Source of the DNA: Mytilinidion resinicola
Taxonomy: Eukaryota > Ascomycota > Dothideomycetes > Mytilinidiales > Mytilinidiaceae
Assembly: GCF_010093595.1 (NCBI RefSeq)
Contig: NW_022985452.1
Coordinates: forward strand, 186,001-250,000
Length of the DNA: 64,000 bases
Reading direction: 5' to 3'
Part shown: piece by piece, positions 1-11,873 of the stretch
How the letters are laid out: the number at the start of each line of letters is the position of its first letter
Position numbering within the stretch: position 1 is the stretch's first letter
Position numbers and translations under genes: made by a program
The notes under the pieces: model-generated
The model's database searches: none
What the model was told of the DNA's origin: nothing
The model's input: only the letters and a program-made list of their open reading frames with translations

Positions 1-238
1 AACAACGGCCAAGGCCGCCCTCGCTTACTGAACGTAAGTGCTTCATAAATGTGCGCGCGCATAAACAAAAACTAACTAAATCCGCAGTTCCGCCAGCGAC
101 GACAGGACCGCAGAAACGGCAATGGTGGAGGCCGAGGATTCGGAATCATATCCGGCATTCGACAGGCCATTGTGGAGAAGAGCACGGGCGGAGGGTCAAG
201 TGGAGGAAACGGCGGGAGGTATTAGGTTGTTGAAGTGT

Positions 239-307
<69 letters not shown>
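239..307. repeat. AC/AG dinucleotide microsatellite
   Basis: A short AC tract runs directly into about 29 AG units. It is a simple-sequence repeat with no coding support. The rest of positions 1-818 holds nothing I can call; it is the 3' flank of the regulator gene that follows on the minus strand. Confidence 0.95.
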
Positions 308-310
<3 letters not shown>

Positions 311-818
311 TTATATGCATCGTGCTGGCGTTTTTGATTGATAGAGAGCGATTCCTTGGTTAGCCAATCTGAAGTTTGCCTGTGGCAATTTTACCTGTCC
401 ATAAACTGTTGGAAGTATATAATGTCGCTTATTTTCTGGTCCCCCTAATCTTAGGCGGGGCGTGCTTTTTCATCCAACACTAGGAATGCTGAAATGCTCT
501 AAGCAATGGTGAATGAAGATGTGCAGATTGGAGCCCTAAAGTTGTTACTTCATTCGAAAATACTAATCTTTGTAAAGATCCATCATGCTTGAAGTGTTTC
601 AATGCGGTGTTTGGGGTTTGAAAGATGCAGCGGCATTATGTACATGAATTAAATTGGGTTCAGTTTAGAGTAAACTGGGTTAGAGCGAATTGTATTGGTA
701 TCCATTGCGGTGATAGCACGGTTCAGCAACTTGAATAGCTCCATAGAATAAGACACAGTATTACGTTGCCGGCAACGACTTGTTTCATAATTCGTACACC
801 TAACACCTAGGACTTAGG

Positions 819-2501
819 TCACCTGATCGCCATACTCTCCTCTGTCCATCCAATAGATGCTTGATCCACTTCTAGTACAGTCCATAGATGCAGCTCTTTG
901 CGTAGAAGCGCCGCCAAAGTGGATGCCTGCCGTACCCCCATTTCAGCTCCAATCTTCTCCAAGCGCCCGATGATCCAGCAGCGTGTCTTTTCCGGTACCG
1001 GAACTATACCTGGTGATACTTGAGCGGATAGATACAGAATCCAAAGCAGGCCGACGCCGGCTGCAGCTGATTTGGTCTGAAGGAGGCCGGGAACGCTCGC
1101 ACAGACAGCCTCAATATCAGAGAAGATGATGGTGCGAGAATGCGATATTTGATCCTCAAGTTCCAGAATCTCGTTTACATCGTGAGCGTAACGGGATTGT
1201 AGGAAGCATAATTGACTGATCAGTGCTTCGTGGACAAGAATGCTATTGGCGCGATAGTTGTTCGTGAAACCCGCAATCCAAATATCTGAGTATACGTGGT
1301 AGTGGTCGGAAAGCACGTCGGGAGTGGCTTTCGGTACAGTTACGATTGATGGCAGGAACCCATCGGCAAGACTTTGGTCCCAATTCGCAAACGCTTTCGT
1401 GATTGAGGTGTAACGAGCGATAGTGGCTCGTGTTATGCTCTCCGACTGATACTCTGGAGGGTTGAAGGGTATTTCAGCCTTTGTATTGCAAAAGTTAGAG
1501 ACAGATAGGATGATGTCTCCCATGGGGTCGATGATCCTGTCGTAGTAGCATCTTTGGGATAGAGACAGCCGAACGACTACATCTGGAACTGATGTTTTGG
1601 TTTGGTAGCATCCAGTTATGATCTGCGTACGTGCCTGGGTGAATAGGGCACGACCAAACTCGCTGTCGAGCTGGTTTTCGCCGCGCAGATCGAGTAATGC
1701 TGTTGCGCCTTTGACATGTGTGAGCGCTGATTCTATCGACCGATAGCTGGGATTACGGCAGGTGTTGGTCTAGTAGGAGATGAGCTTCTAGCATTGTGGA
1801 GAGCGGGGTGGTACATACTTCATATAGGCCGAGCAACAACACGACGAGTAGTGTCTGATCCATCTTGGCTAGCTCCCCGTGGCGCAGATTGTAGTTGGTC
1901 TTGCGCAATGCTCTGTCATACCATGCAGTAGCAGCCGTTCCCAGGCCGGATGTGTCCGTATGATAGGACAGACCGGCCAATCCCAGGGCGGTTACTATGC
2001 ATACTAGCGGGCTATCGGATGATTCTGTGCAGTAAAGTGCGGGTATATATTCATACATAGTCTTATACGTTTTCGAAGACTTAGACGGATAGTTGCTGAA
2101 GAAGAAGCATGAGGCTTGAGTCTCTGCGGATATTGGGAAGAACACCGGCGAAGGCAGGGTGACAGGGGAGCCCTTCGGAATGATGGCAGATTCAGCAGCC
2201 TTCCGTCGCTGAGATGCCCGTTTCGGCCGCTGCGCTTTGCAAGCCACATCTTCGCTCTGATCGTGAAAAAGCAAATCTACCGGATTGCGGTAGCCAAAGC
2301 ACGTCCGATGGCTTCTCACGCATTGGCTACATGCAGGAGTAGACAGGTCGCACTGTTCATGTGTTAGAGACTGGTTCCCGGGTCGTAGTATTTGGAACGG
2401 GTGGCCTGAGGTTGGGAGTAGGCCGTGATCACGTCACTTACTTTGATTCTCCTGCCTCTACACGGCGAACAAGCTTTGCTTGGGAGTCCGAAGTAGCCCA
2501 T
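819..2501 (-). CDS. Zn2Cys6 fungal transcription factor
   Basis: Likely nuclear DNA-binding regulator of the Gal4-type binuclear zinc cluster family. The first exon (2442-2501) starts at an ATG and ends in CSPCRGRRIK; a GTAAGT donor and an AG acceptor (intron 2353-2441) join it to CDLSTPACSQCVRSHRTC, giving the six-cysteine cluster. The GYRNPVDLLFHDQSE segment after the cluster is typical of the subclass with a C-terminal fungal-specific TF domain. That domain follows in two frames: one down to about 1820 (ending GLYE) and a second, open from about 1765 to the stop at 819 (with THVKGATALLDLRG). A further intron at about 1745-1820 (possible GTATGT donor) must join them, but no donor-acceptor pair I tried is fully convincing, so a frameshift cannot be excluded. 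Targets are unknown. Confidence 0.85.
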
Positions 2502-4894
2502 TTAGGTGGAGTATTCGTGCAGACTGTCTTGGCTCAGGGTCTGAATTGCTGGTGTCAAGGCCGGCTCCGATTAGTTATGTACGATGGGTTACCACCGCGA
2601 ATTCTATTTCAAGAGTAGCAGATAGATCGACCTACGCACACTCCAAGAGACTTCAGCAGTATGACGTCTCAGGCTGCTAAGGTAAGGCTGACTGAAAGAA
2701 GCTACACAGCCGTGTTGACTTGGTGGGAAATACGCAGTGGCAGTGCGGACGTGCAGCAAAGCCCTCGGTGGAACGAATGCATACGCGTTCAAGGCTTTGG
2801 TTGGAGGGCGTGACTGGCGAAGCTGGGGGTTGGAGAAATGGAGGAGATGCTGTAAGCACTATTGTCTAACCACGCAAGGCTAGCCGCGAGGTGCCCACCC
2901 CATTCGGCGTAGCACTGTACTCCGCAGATCTCTGGTCCCGGGCTTTCCCTCACCGAGTCCGCCATCAACACTTCGGCATCTCCACGGAGAGGGCGCAGCA
3001 CCACTCTTGCATCGATAAAGAGAACCAAGCCCCGTCAAGTACAAAGAAAAGGCGCAAGATCCAATAGCCTCGTCGTCTTGGTGGCAAAGCCCTTGTGTCT
3101 ACGTCCGTAAGTGCTCTGAACAGGCTGTCAGATCGACGAAACGTGCTAGCAATGACCATTACAGCCAACGCGTGAAAGCTCCCACAAACGAACTGCAAGT
3201 AAAGATGCCCTTCAGTCTTCTCTAAGGAGGTCCCAAGCATCACGGTGTGGTTGACCCTAACTTCGTCGACCTCACGTGTCTGTCACATGATATTCACGTG
3301 AGCCAAATGACTCTTTTCAATTTTCACCTCTTTGGCAGTCTATCTCTCCGCACTCAGCAAATATCTGGATTTATCAAACAAGAGGCTAGATCATCAGACA
3401 AGATGCTGGATCGTCACAAGTTCGCACGAGATCGTTTCTCTTGGCGACTTTCCTATCACCAGCATAGTAGGCCGACACCCGGAAGGTTGTTTAAGATAAT
3501 CAACAATATCCAAAAGCTGCCAAGGCAGGCCGTCGTGTGACTGCAGTAACTGCAAGCGAGCTAACTATCAATCCATGTACACCAATGTGCTAAGAGGAGG
3601 CTATAGGGAATGACGATGAAAAAGAAAAGGATGACCAAACGATTTACGTACAAGGGAGACTCGATAGCCTGCGCATTCTACAAGAAGCAGAAGAAGCTTT
3701 ACGCAGCTGCTTCGTACTCTCGTTCTTCATAATAAAGAGCAACAAGATACCTGTAGGAAACGAGTGTTCCATTTCGAACAGCTGCTCACAGGCTGTCTCG
3801 TATATTGGTAGCCATCGCTTTCTGGAAGCAAAATCCATTTAAGCTTATTTGTCTCTATCCAATGTCCGCCGACGTCACTGTCTTGCCGAAAGTCCGAACT
3901 CAATCCTCTGTCCCGATACTTATGGACTGGTAAAGAGCCGCCTTGTAGCAACGCCACTCAGCTGCACAGCCGACTGTTGAAATCGCAGACACTTGGCGAA
4001 ACAAGCTAGCAACTAGTTACCACAACCAGGATAGCGAGGAGGCACTAGGTTAGAGTTATCTGACTTTGAGTTCACATTGTTCAATGCCAAGCGCGAAGGA
4101 TCTGTGAAGGAGGGTAGATCCTATGGCCCTGCGGCAGGTCCCGCTGATCTCTCCCATTGGCTTGAAACCGAGTGTTGGTGGCGGCCGATGCCACGAGAGT
4201 CCGGGTCCGGGTCTCAAAAGCGTACTTGGCAGCGAGCCAAGCACGCGTTTTTCAGGGTTGAGAATCCTCGATCGTAGGCATGTTGCACACCGGCCGTCTT
4301 CCTCAAGTCACACCATGACACGAGCCACCTTTCAAGGTGCGCATGACGAGTCCAAGAGTATGCGACTCCTTCATCCTCCTAAGAAGAACGCGCCGTTCCA
4401 CTACCATCATTACCTAACAGGTCCCACGCGGCACACTATCCATTGCATAGAGTGAAAAGGATGGAAGTACCTTACTTACTTTGATAATCTTCAGCCTCCC
4501 ATTGACCTGTGACGCCATGGAAGTAAATATGGAGTCCTTCCTACAAGGACTACGGTAAAAGTGTCTACTTGAGGTGCTATACATGCGATGGTGTCTATTT
4601 TCCATCTTGGCTCCTACTACATGAGGTAAAGGGATCTAACAATACCAACAGATCACCACTATGTCTGTCATCTGGATATTCGAATGCCGATGGAGGATCC
4701 GGCGCGAAACGACGTCAGATGAAAGTATAAAGGAGCGTGAGCATTCCACATCTCTTGCCAGTATCAGTCCTCTCATCGTTCAGCTTCACATAGCCAGCTC
4801 AAAACTCCACCATTCGACACAGTCCTCACAGCCTCTCGATACTTCACACATTCTCTTCTAAAGATCTCCAAGTCCAACCATTTCCACCACCAAC
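2502..4894. other. Gene-free stretch
   Basis: Only short, mutually overlapping open frames without recognisable motifs are present on either strand. The start of the regulator gene lies at the left edge, so the first few hundred bases probably contain its promoter. I see nothing else to name. Confidence 0.5.
4726..4733 (+). promoter_or_regulatory. TATA-like box before the small secreted protein
   Basis: TATAAAGG lies about 160 bp upstream of the ATG at 4895, and the interval is pyrimidine-rich as in fungal 5' leaders. This is inferred from position only. Confidence 0.4.
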
Positions 4895-5405
4895 ATGAAG
4901 GCCTCTATCACTGCCATGGCTATCTGCTTCGCCGTCTCCGCTAGTGCCGACTTCCTCATCTATGTCGGTCAATCGGCCACCTACGTTGAACCGAGCGTAC
5001 CCTCGCTCGGGATCTCTACTTGTTCAACGGTCCTCCCGACTGCATGGTGTTAAGAACTACGTCGCGATTGCCCAGCAAGGCAACAACGATGCTAGCAAGG
5101 AACTCTACGCCGCCGACACGAACAAGGACGGAACGTACAAACGACTAGAAATCTACGACGGGGGAGATCAAGCAGTCACCAGCGCAGCTTATGGGCATAT
5201 CACGCTGTACCCGAACCCCGCTGGAGACGGATTGTTTGATGTACACGTCAAATCACTGGATGGTCTCGACGGCAGTATTGTTGGCACTTGCCTAGTACCT
5301 GCCGATGCGGACGATTACGATTGTGGAGATGCACTGGGAGGTTACAATGGCGTCCAGAAATTCACTTGCACCATCTCGGGCGTCGCAGCCACAGGTAGTA
5401 ACTGA
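4895..5405 (+). pseudogene. Small secreted protein, frame-broken twice
   Basis: The ATG at 4895 opens a signal-peptide-like N-terminus (MKASITAMAICFAVSASA) ending in a plausible signal-peptidase site. The frame runs to a TAA at 5051-5053. Protein-like sequence continues in other frames: a short stretch around 4992-5043 (LYLFNGPPDC), then a long open frame ending at 5405 with four cysteines and many Asp/Gly residues. Moving through the three frames needs two shifts of the same sign, near 4991 and 5044, which two single-base deletions or two sequencing errors would explain. I do not recognise the family; length (about 150-170 residues), signal peptide and cysteines fit a small secreted protein of the kind fungi use outside the cell. 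There are no introns. Confidence 0.5.
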
Positions 5406-6100
5406 GCACTGCCTGTAAGGATCCTCCAATTCAGTCATCTCCAGATTGTTCGCTAACCACTCTTAGATGATCAAATGGCTTGTGAGAGAAGGAAGTTCGA
5501 GTTTGAAATGAAGTTGCAGGAGGCCGGGGTAGACGCGTGTGCTTTAGGAGGTTGATCGAAACTTGTATATGGACACTTTCAGGGCTTTTGTATATATTCA
5601 CATGATGAAAGAATGTCATTTATAGAATCTGCTTCCCAAAATCGCTCCCACAAGCTGTGATATATATTCGTGCTATTCTGTATCTGTTGATGCTGATCTT
5701 TCAACTGCTAGCTCGCTCCGTGCGTAGAATACCTATGTATCAAGCTTAGAGCTCAAGACCGCAACCAAGGCCATTGCAATGATATCAACTCTTCAAGACA
5801 CTTATTATGATGCAGCATTGCCATCTCGAGGCCAGAGCTTGACGCATGTGTGAAGATGTAGTGTCACATTGTCTCCAAATGCGGCTTAGCGGATTCCGCG
5901 GCCTTGGCATCGGAGAGACGCAGGTGAAGGCAACGCCTCATCGCATCACGACCCCCCACACCCCGCCCCGACCCTCTACTCAGTCTCAAACAGCTATCTT
6001 TTACTTCTACAGAGTCTACAAATTCCTCACTAACACTTCACTGTGTCTACGGCCCGCCACATCTGACGCAGCTCACCCGCCTCACCTCACCCCCTCCAGC
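5406..6100. other. Intergenic, promoter of SGF73
   Basis: No gene is recognisable. Positions about 5940-6100 are rich in C and T and lead to the SGF73 start, consistent with a 5' leader. Confidence 0.5.
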
Positions 6101-7820
6101 ATGTCCGCAAACGGCGCCCGCACAAGTAGGCCTGATATGACACCCTAGCCCCAAGGTGCTGCTCTAATATTTGTTCTAGCACCAGCACCTTCGTCTTCGC
6201 AACCAGGCCTCGTCGATGAAGCTATCTATAAGAACATCTTCCCTGAGCATCCCAAGGGGAAGACTTTGACAATTAAACTCAAGAAGGCCCCTCCGAAGCA
6301 GACCATTCCCGGGAACTGGAAGGAAAGCGAGGTCATCAGTATGTTCTCCCTCTATACAAGCTCCGACTAGGCACATGTCAAGTCCTTGCACTACAATACT
6401 CCCTAGAACCATCAGGCTAATATCAATAGGCACTAACAAAAAGTCCGACGCCGCGTCCACCACCCCTTCGTCTCCCCTCGTCAACCCCCAGGACGAGAAA
6501 ACCCTCGCTGCCTTTCCCACCGGCCGCCCTCTCGAAGACAAGGTCGACACAGTCCAATGCCGTCATTGCAAACGCCCGGTCCTCCGCAGCGTTTCCGCAA
6601 CCCACATCAAGGACTGTCTGAATAAGAAACAAGAGAAGCTCAAGAAGAAGAAAGAAGCTAAAGAAGCCAAGGATGCCGCCTTGCGCAAGGAAAAGGGCGA
6701 GAAGGACGACGAGGGAGAAGGAGGGAAGAACAACGCGCGCAAGAGCGCTGTCAAAGGCGCAGCTGCCGACGGCGACGCGGCGAAGAAAGGAAAGAAGCGC
6801 AAGCTGGACGGGGATGCAGAGAAGGCGCCTAACGCGAAGAAAAAGAAGAAGGACGAGCCCAAGGCCAAGGCTGCCAAGCCAAAAGGTCCCGTTGACGTGG
6901 AGAAGCAGTGTGGTGTTGCCCTTGCCAACGGAGGGTTTTGTGCTAGGAGCCTAACTTGCAAGAGCCACTCGATGGGCCTGAAGCGTGCAGTGCCGGGACG
7001 AAGTCTGCCTTACGACATGCTTTTGGCTCAGTACCAGAAGAAGAATCAGGCAAAACAACAAAGTAAGCAAAAGCTTATTATCAAAATTTCAGGGGACAAG
7101 GTGTCTGTCAAGCACAATCTACGGAACACTGTGTCTGTTGCGGCAGAATCCAAGGAGACAGATCGGAGGAATTCTCCATCTCCAGACGCGAACGAGACAG
7201 ACTCCTCGAATTCAGGGGAAGCAGACTCGTCGTAGTTTCTAGCTTGACATGCATTTCTCTTTCTTAGTTGTAATGCTCCTACCAGCAGCACGCTAACCTC
7301 GAACGCAGGAGCTGCGATTGATGCCAATGCCCCCCTCGCAGAAGACCTCGAACCGCAAGGTGCCGTCGACTCGGACGAAGAGAAAGAAGCCGTCATGGCT
7401 GCAGTTGCCCGCGCTCGCGCGCGGCCCCTCGCCACTCGCACCTTCATCCCGACCAAATCAAAGTACCAGTACATCCGAATGAAAGACATGCTGCACGCCG
7501 CCCTCAGCGGAACCCGCGGCGCGAGCCTCTTCTCAACCGGACAACCTCCAGACCCAAACAACATGCCTCCTAGTAGAGCGATGCTCAACGGCCTAGGCAT
7601 GGGCGGCGGCGGAGACTTCAGCGGGAACGGCGGTGGAGGCGGGCCATTCGCACCTCCCCTGAGCGCTGGCCTCGACGGTCCAGGCGGCCAGCAGCCGGGA
7701 AGCAGGCGGCAGAGCGTCATGAGTAACGGATCAGGCCCTCGGCAAATTATGCCCGGGCAGTTACCGCCGCCGGGCGCGCAGAGGAAGGCTAGCATTGCAA
7801 GCGTGGCTAGCCTAGCCTAA
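6101..7820 (+). CDS. SGF73: SAGA-associated factor 73 (ataxin-7 type, SCA7 domain)
   Basis: Subunit that anchors the histone H2B deubiquitinating module to the SAGA coactivator complex in the nucleus. Exons 6101-6125, 6180-6338, 6430-7062 and 7309-7820 keep phase and give about 442 residues. A zinc-binding motif lies in exon 3 (CRHCKRPVLRSVSATHIKDC), followed by a Lys-rich stretch and then the SCA7 signature (CGVALANGGFCARSLTCKSH, SMGLKRAVPGRS, YDMLLAQYQKKN). After the last intron come an acidic segment and a region ending in Gly/Pro-rich sequence. The last intron (246 nt) is longer than its neighbours and stays open for 57 codons from the exon 3 boundary to a stop at 7235, so a transcript retaining it would encode a shorter protein. 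Family assignment is firm; the isoform is inference. Confidence 0.93.
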
Positions 7821-8882
7821 GAGTTGCAGTTGCAGGTTTTTGGGCGCTACAGACTCTGTGCTTCTTCTTCTACTTCTTCTTGTGCAGGATGTAGGCTTAG
7901 AGATACCCCTTCCTTCGTTAGGAATACAATGCCATTCTTTTCTTGTGATATTGTCTTGCCACTGCATGAGTTTCACGTTAACAGCATGCTTGATTATTGA
8001 CCTCTCAAGGTGAAGCAATAGCCAGAAAGTTGGATTTTGTGTTCTGAGTACCCCTAGTATACATAAAACCCTTCTCGATGACGTTCTAAGGTATTCCGGC
8101 GACTATACTACCTGGTCACAACGCTTCTTGTGCTCACGTATTATCCAGATCCGTCAACATGTACCCACATACCCAGTCTCCTCGTCCTCCCCCTCTTTCC
8201 TGACGAGCCTTCAAAATATCCCCGCCACAGCGCTCAAACCGCTCTGCGAACCTGTCGACACAGACGCAGCGCTCGTGGGCCTGGCTGCTTGTCGGGTAAA
8301 AGCCTACACCCTTTCCGTGTCAAGGATCTGGGGCGTTATTGGGCGGCCTCCCCCCCCCTCCGGGAGCTCCCAGCAGAGGTCCAAAAACGGACAGCAGTCG
8401 GCAATGGTGTCGTGCATCATCCTTTTTGCCTTTCTCGAACGGCAACGGATTCGTATCCTGGATAGCGAAGGTGTTCGCGGGGTAGCTACGGCGGTGTAGT
8501 TTGCGAGCAAAGGCGGGGGGTTGCGGGATCGACTTTCCTTGCACGCGTTGGATATCGGCCCCGTGCGAGGGGAGGTAGTTGTGGACGGTGGGCGTGCTAT
8601 GAGTCTATTGAGATGTCTGCTGGAGTTTGAGTGAGCAATGCCGCCGGTGGGGAAGGGCTCGATGCAGAGCCGTCGAGGGGTTGCTGTTGACGGCCTGGAC
8701 GAGCTTGCAAATTTGGGATTCTCTAGAGGCTAGGCGGTAGTGTAGAGGGCCCAGGGGTGGCGGTTAGGGCGCTGCTGGCGCCAGTGTGGAGGGGGCAGCT
8801 GTTTTCGGCCATGGAGAGTCTGGAGGGACTGGACGTCGACAACCAGAGCGTCGGTTCTGCGGAACCATCTGTCTTCGAGGCC

Positions 8883-8926
8883 GTCATAGTGAGTGTCATA
8901 GTGAGTGTCATAGTGAGTGTCATAGT
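8883..8926. repeat. 12-bp tandem repeat, 3.7 copies
   Basis: The unit GTCATAGTGAGT is repeated perfectly three times, followed by eight bases of a fourth copy. Repeats are adjacent with no spacers, so this is a minisatellite, not a CRISPR array. Confidence 0.95.
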
Positions 8927-9092
8927 TGCATGAAGAAGGTGACTCGGGTTGAAATCTGAGAGGTCATCTTATAGAAACATTGCATCCATCTTCGCGAGAA
9001 CCCTCAAAAGATGACATGCACGTATGTGGGTCGGCCCCCTCCATGTCTATTCCATATCTGGGAGTGGGAAATCAACTTGGCCTCCTTGTCAG

Positions 9093-9100
9093 TATAAATA
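9093..9100 (+). promoter_or_regulatory. TATA-like box
   Basis: TATAAATA lies about 100 bp before the ATG at 9202, the spacing expected of a fungal core promoter for the decayed gene that follows. Confidence 0.45.
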
Positions 9101-9201
9101 TCCTCTTGAGACCTTCCTATGAGTGAACGATTCAGATTTCCCAGACTCTTTTTGCATAACACACCAGCTCAACACGACTTCGTTACAGTACCATCCACGG
9201 C

Positions 9202-9855
9202 ATGACTGTCATGGCTACCCACCGACACTACCCCTCTCCATCAAGTTCCTCTGTGGACAGAATGGGTCTGAGTTTCATTGCCCCTGGCGCCCCGGCTGCG
9301 CCTTACCAACAGTCGTTTGCAAGCCCTACAAGGGGAAACACTCAACCACCATCATGGAGTTCGGTCAATGCGTCGAGCTTATCCATCAGAATGAATTACA
9401 ACAGTAGCCCAGGTCGAGTCGACAGCCATCGAGGAACACGACGATTGAGACACTGGCGGCCGCAACCAAGTGGTTGTCTACGCGGCACCGAAGCAAGCGT
9501 ACAGTCCGGACGAGAAGCTCGTTGTGATGTATCTGTACATCATGCTGGAGAGGCCATGGAAGGAAGCTGTAAAGCTTTACAACCGTTGGAAGAAGGTCCA
9601 GAGCCGTGGTTCTACCGCAAAAACATGCCTAAGGACCGAGGAAGTCTCTAGAGCGAGGCCTACAGGCTGGAAAAACTTTGGGGCATGACTAAGATGCGAG
9701 AGGAGCGAGACGCTAGGAGGAGAAACCGGGGGAATCGCACCATCTTCATGAACAAAGTCCAAGACATGAACCGGCAGGATCTGTGCAATTCATTGGAACG
9801 CATATTCGGTCCGCCCAAGGACGTTGACATAGATAGATATGGGTACAGAAAGTAG
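9202..9855 (+). pseudogene. Decayed single-domain gene, possibly DNA-binding
   Basis: The ATG at 9202 starts a Ser/Pro-rich N-terminus. A conserved-looking helical segment (YSPDEKLVVMYLYI, ERPWKEAVKLYNRW, about 9475-9600) is in the +1 frame relative to it. The sequence then returns to the first frame (FYRKNMPKDRGSL), meets a TAG at 9649-9651, and continues in the same frame with a charged segment (EERDARRRNRGNR, ERIFGPPKDVDIDRYGY) to a TAG at 9853-9855. Two frame changes and one internal stop argue for a pseudogene; an undetected intron could explain the first change. The helical part resembles short helix-turn-helix-like modules common in fungal hypothetical proteins, but I cannot name the family. 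Confidence 0.45.
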
Positions 9856-10123
9856 GGTGGTCCTCTTTTCCATTTGTTTTCCTTTTGTTGGGTTCTGCGG
9901 TTAGATTTCAGGACATTGTTTCTGCGACGCACTTATTTCATCGAAAATGTTTCTCAATCGATTTGCTGTACACTTGGAGTTCTTGTAAGGAACTATCTCC
10001 TCTCAGTCACAAGGGCATTAGGTAATCTCACCAAGAAGTTGATTTGTCCAGCCATTTGACGTTATGATTTTTGTGATTTACAAGCTTGCAGTTGTTTTGC
10101 AGGACATCTGTCTGCTCCATGAC

Positions 10124-11416
10124 TTACTTCAGTTGGAGCTTGTTCATCCAAGGCTTCTCAGGGTCCGCTTCTTCGTCATTGCTCCACGCTGCGTCCTCAG
10201 CGTCGTACTCTTCGTCGTCCGAGGCGCCATGACGGTATTTGTATGGATCTAAGCCCATCTCGTCATCGCTGTCGACCTCATCTTCCGGGTAATCTGCGCC
10301 ATAGTAGTCTTCCGCGTTTTCATCCTCGTCATCAGTATCAAACTCGTCGCTTTCCTCATTATCTTCAAAGGTATCCCAAAGCTCTTGATCCTCATCTGAT
10401 ATGACAATGAGACCAAGAATGCCACCTTCGTCTAGAGGCTTGGTCATATCGACGTCGCGGACGTATGTGTCATATACATAGTCGCCCTCGTCTTCCATGT
10501 CGACATCGATAGCATCGTGGTCTTGGGTCTTGGACTCCTCGGGGTACCTATCCTTGTATCTAAGGGCTGGTGCTTTTGGGCCTCGCTTCGTTGGAGTAGC
10601 CCTCGGAGGACTCGAGGCGGTCTTGGATTCTTGATGGTCAATTTCCTCGGCAAACTTCTCCAAGTCTTTCACGACGTCTTTCGGGGGTTGCTTCAGGGTG
10701 TCGAAAGACTTCTTACTCTCCAGGGTGGACCAGTTCCTCGCCCTCCATTGCAGTTCTACGGCACCAGCACCAGGGCGCTTGCGTACGGCCGAGGCCTTGT
10801 CCTTGGATTTCGACTCTTCGGTGCCGCCATGCTCTTGCTGTGATCCAGCTTTACTCGCTTCACCTTGTGTGCTTGTCTGGGTCTTCTTCTTCCGCTCGAC
10901 AAATACGGGGACTGCATTCTCGCGCTTCCTCTTCTTGTCTACACCACTAGGCGATGCATGAGAGGCAGGAAGAGACCGCCGAGAGAGGTGGAATCGCCTG
11001 AACGTTGACGTGTCTGCGGGTAGCTGGTGCAGCAGCGACGAGTGACTGGGAGACTGCGGTTGTGTAGTGCTTGTGTGGGGAGACTGGGCAGGTGTTGTAG
11101 AATCTAAGCGTGCTCGAGTAGGCCGGTTCTCTTCTCCAGGTTGAGTGGTTCGTACGATTGGAATAGTTGGGAGGACATAAGCACTCGCAGTACGTTGAGG
11201 AGCCTGGGCTCGGCCGAATGAGGCATCGTTGGGGTCTATGCGTCTGAAGACAGCACCGTGGTATGTCTGGTGCTTTTTGGCACCAGGTTGGTCGACAACT
11301 GCGGGACGTCAGTATAAGTAGAGCTTCGAGCTGGCGGATAACTTACCGAGAGCATGTGGGCCTTGTTCGTCCCTCTTCCGCTTGATTCTAAGGGTATTTA
11401 CTGAAGGTTCCGACAT
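10124..11416 (-). CDS. IWR1: RNA polymerase II nuclear import factor Iwr1
   Basis: Adaptor that carries assembled RNA polymerase II into the nucleus. Exon 1 is 11347-11416 (start MSEPSVNTLRIKRKRDE); a 48-nt intron (11299-11346) leads to exon 2, 10124-11298, for about 414 residues. N-terminal basic clusters (RIKRKRDE, KKRKRE) are nuclear-localisation-like, as expected for Iwr1. The C-terminal Iwr1 signature is clear: DYVYDTYVRDV followed by a long acidic tract with DEDENAEDYYGADYPEDE. The middle is low-complexity and poorly conserved in this family. The gene is convergent with the decayed gene on its left; its promoter lies in 11417-11600, close to the 3' end of the transporter gene. Confidence 0.92.
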
Positions 11417-11873
11417 TCTTGTGTTCCCGAACCTCTTGTGGGAAGTTGTTGAGTGTGCGAGGGAGTGAGGTGGCGGAGAGAAGGTTGGCTGTTCGAGGGC
11501 GTGGAGCAAACAATCTGAGACCGGGGTACGTTCGCCCCACCAATGACAGTCAGGTTACTAGGCTCAATCCGCCGGCCTAATTCGCGGTCGGTTTACATGG
11601 CCCCACCAATTCACTTCACCCCTCGTCAAGTGTGGTGTACCTTGGCATCTTTGTACGACGTGCGTCACGTCTTTCCCGTCAGGTCGCCAAAGCTTTGACA
11701 TCTTATGGCGGCGGATACAGTAAACCTGCGTGGATCATTTACACGCATCGTAGTTATTATAGTCTACAACTCTGCTCTCTAATGCAACTCCACACTCCCC
11801 GAGAAGCACAGGCTTGTGCGCAAGAAGGATTATTTGAAGATACTCTAGACTCCTAGTCTGCAACTCTGTTTCT
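11417..11873. other. Intergenic, promoter of IWR1
   Basis: It lies between the IWR1 start and the stop codon of the ENT transporter, both on the minus strand. No gene or motif is recognised. Confidence 0.5.

Larger units (their letters stand above)
7821..9201. other. Gene-free stretch with minisatellite and TATA box
   Basis: Short overlapping open frames near 8130-8540 on both strands show no motif. The segment holds the 12-bp tandem repeat at 8883-8926 and a TATAAATA at 9093-9100. Confidence 0.5.

Noticed and set aside
8883..8926. Short regular repeats considered as a CRISPR array
   Set aside because: Units are directly adjacent with no spacers and the genome is eukaryotic; it is a minisatellite.
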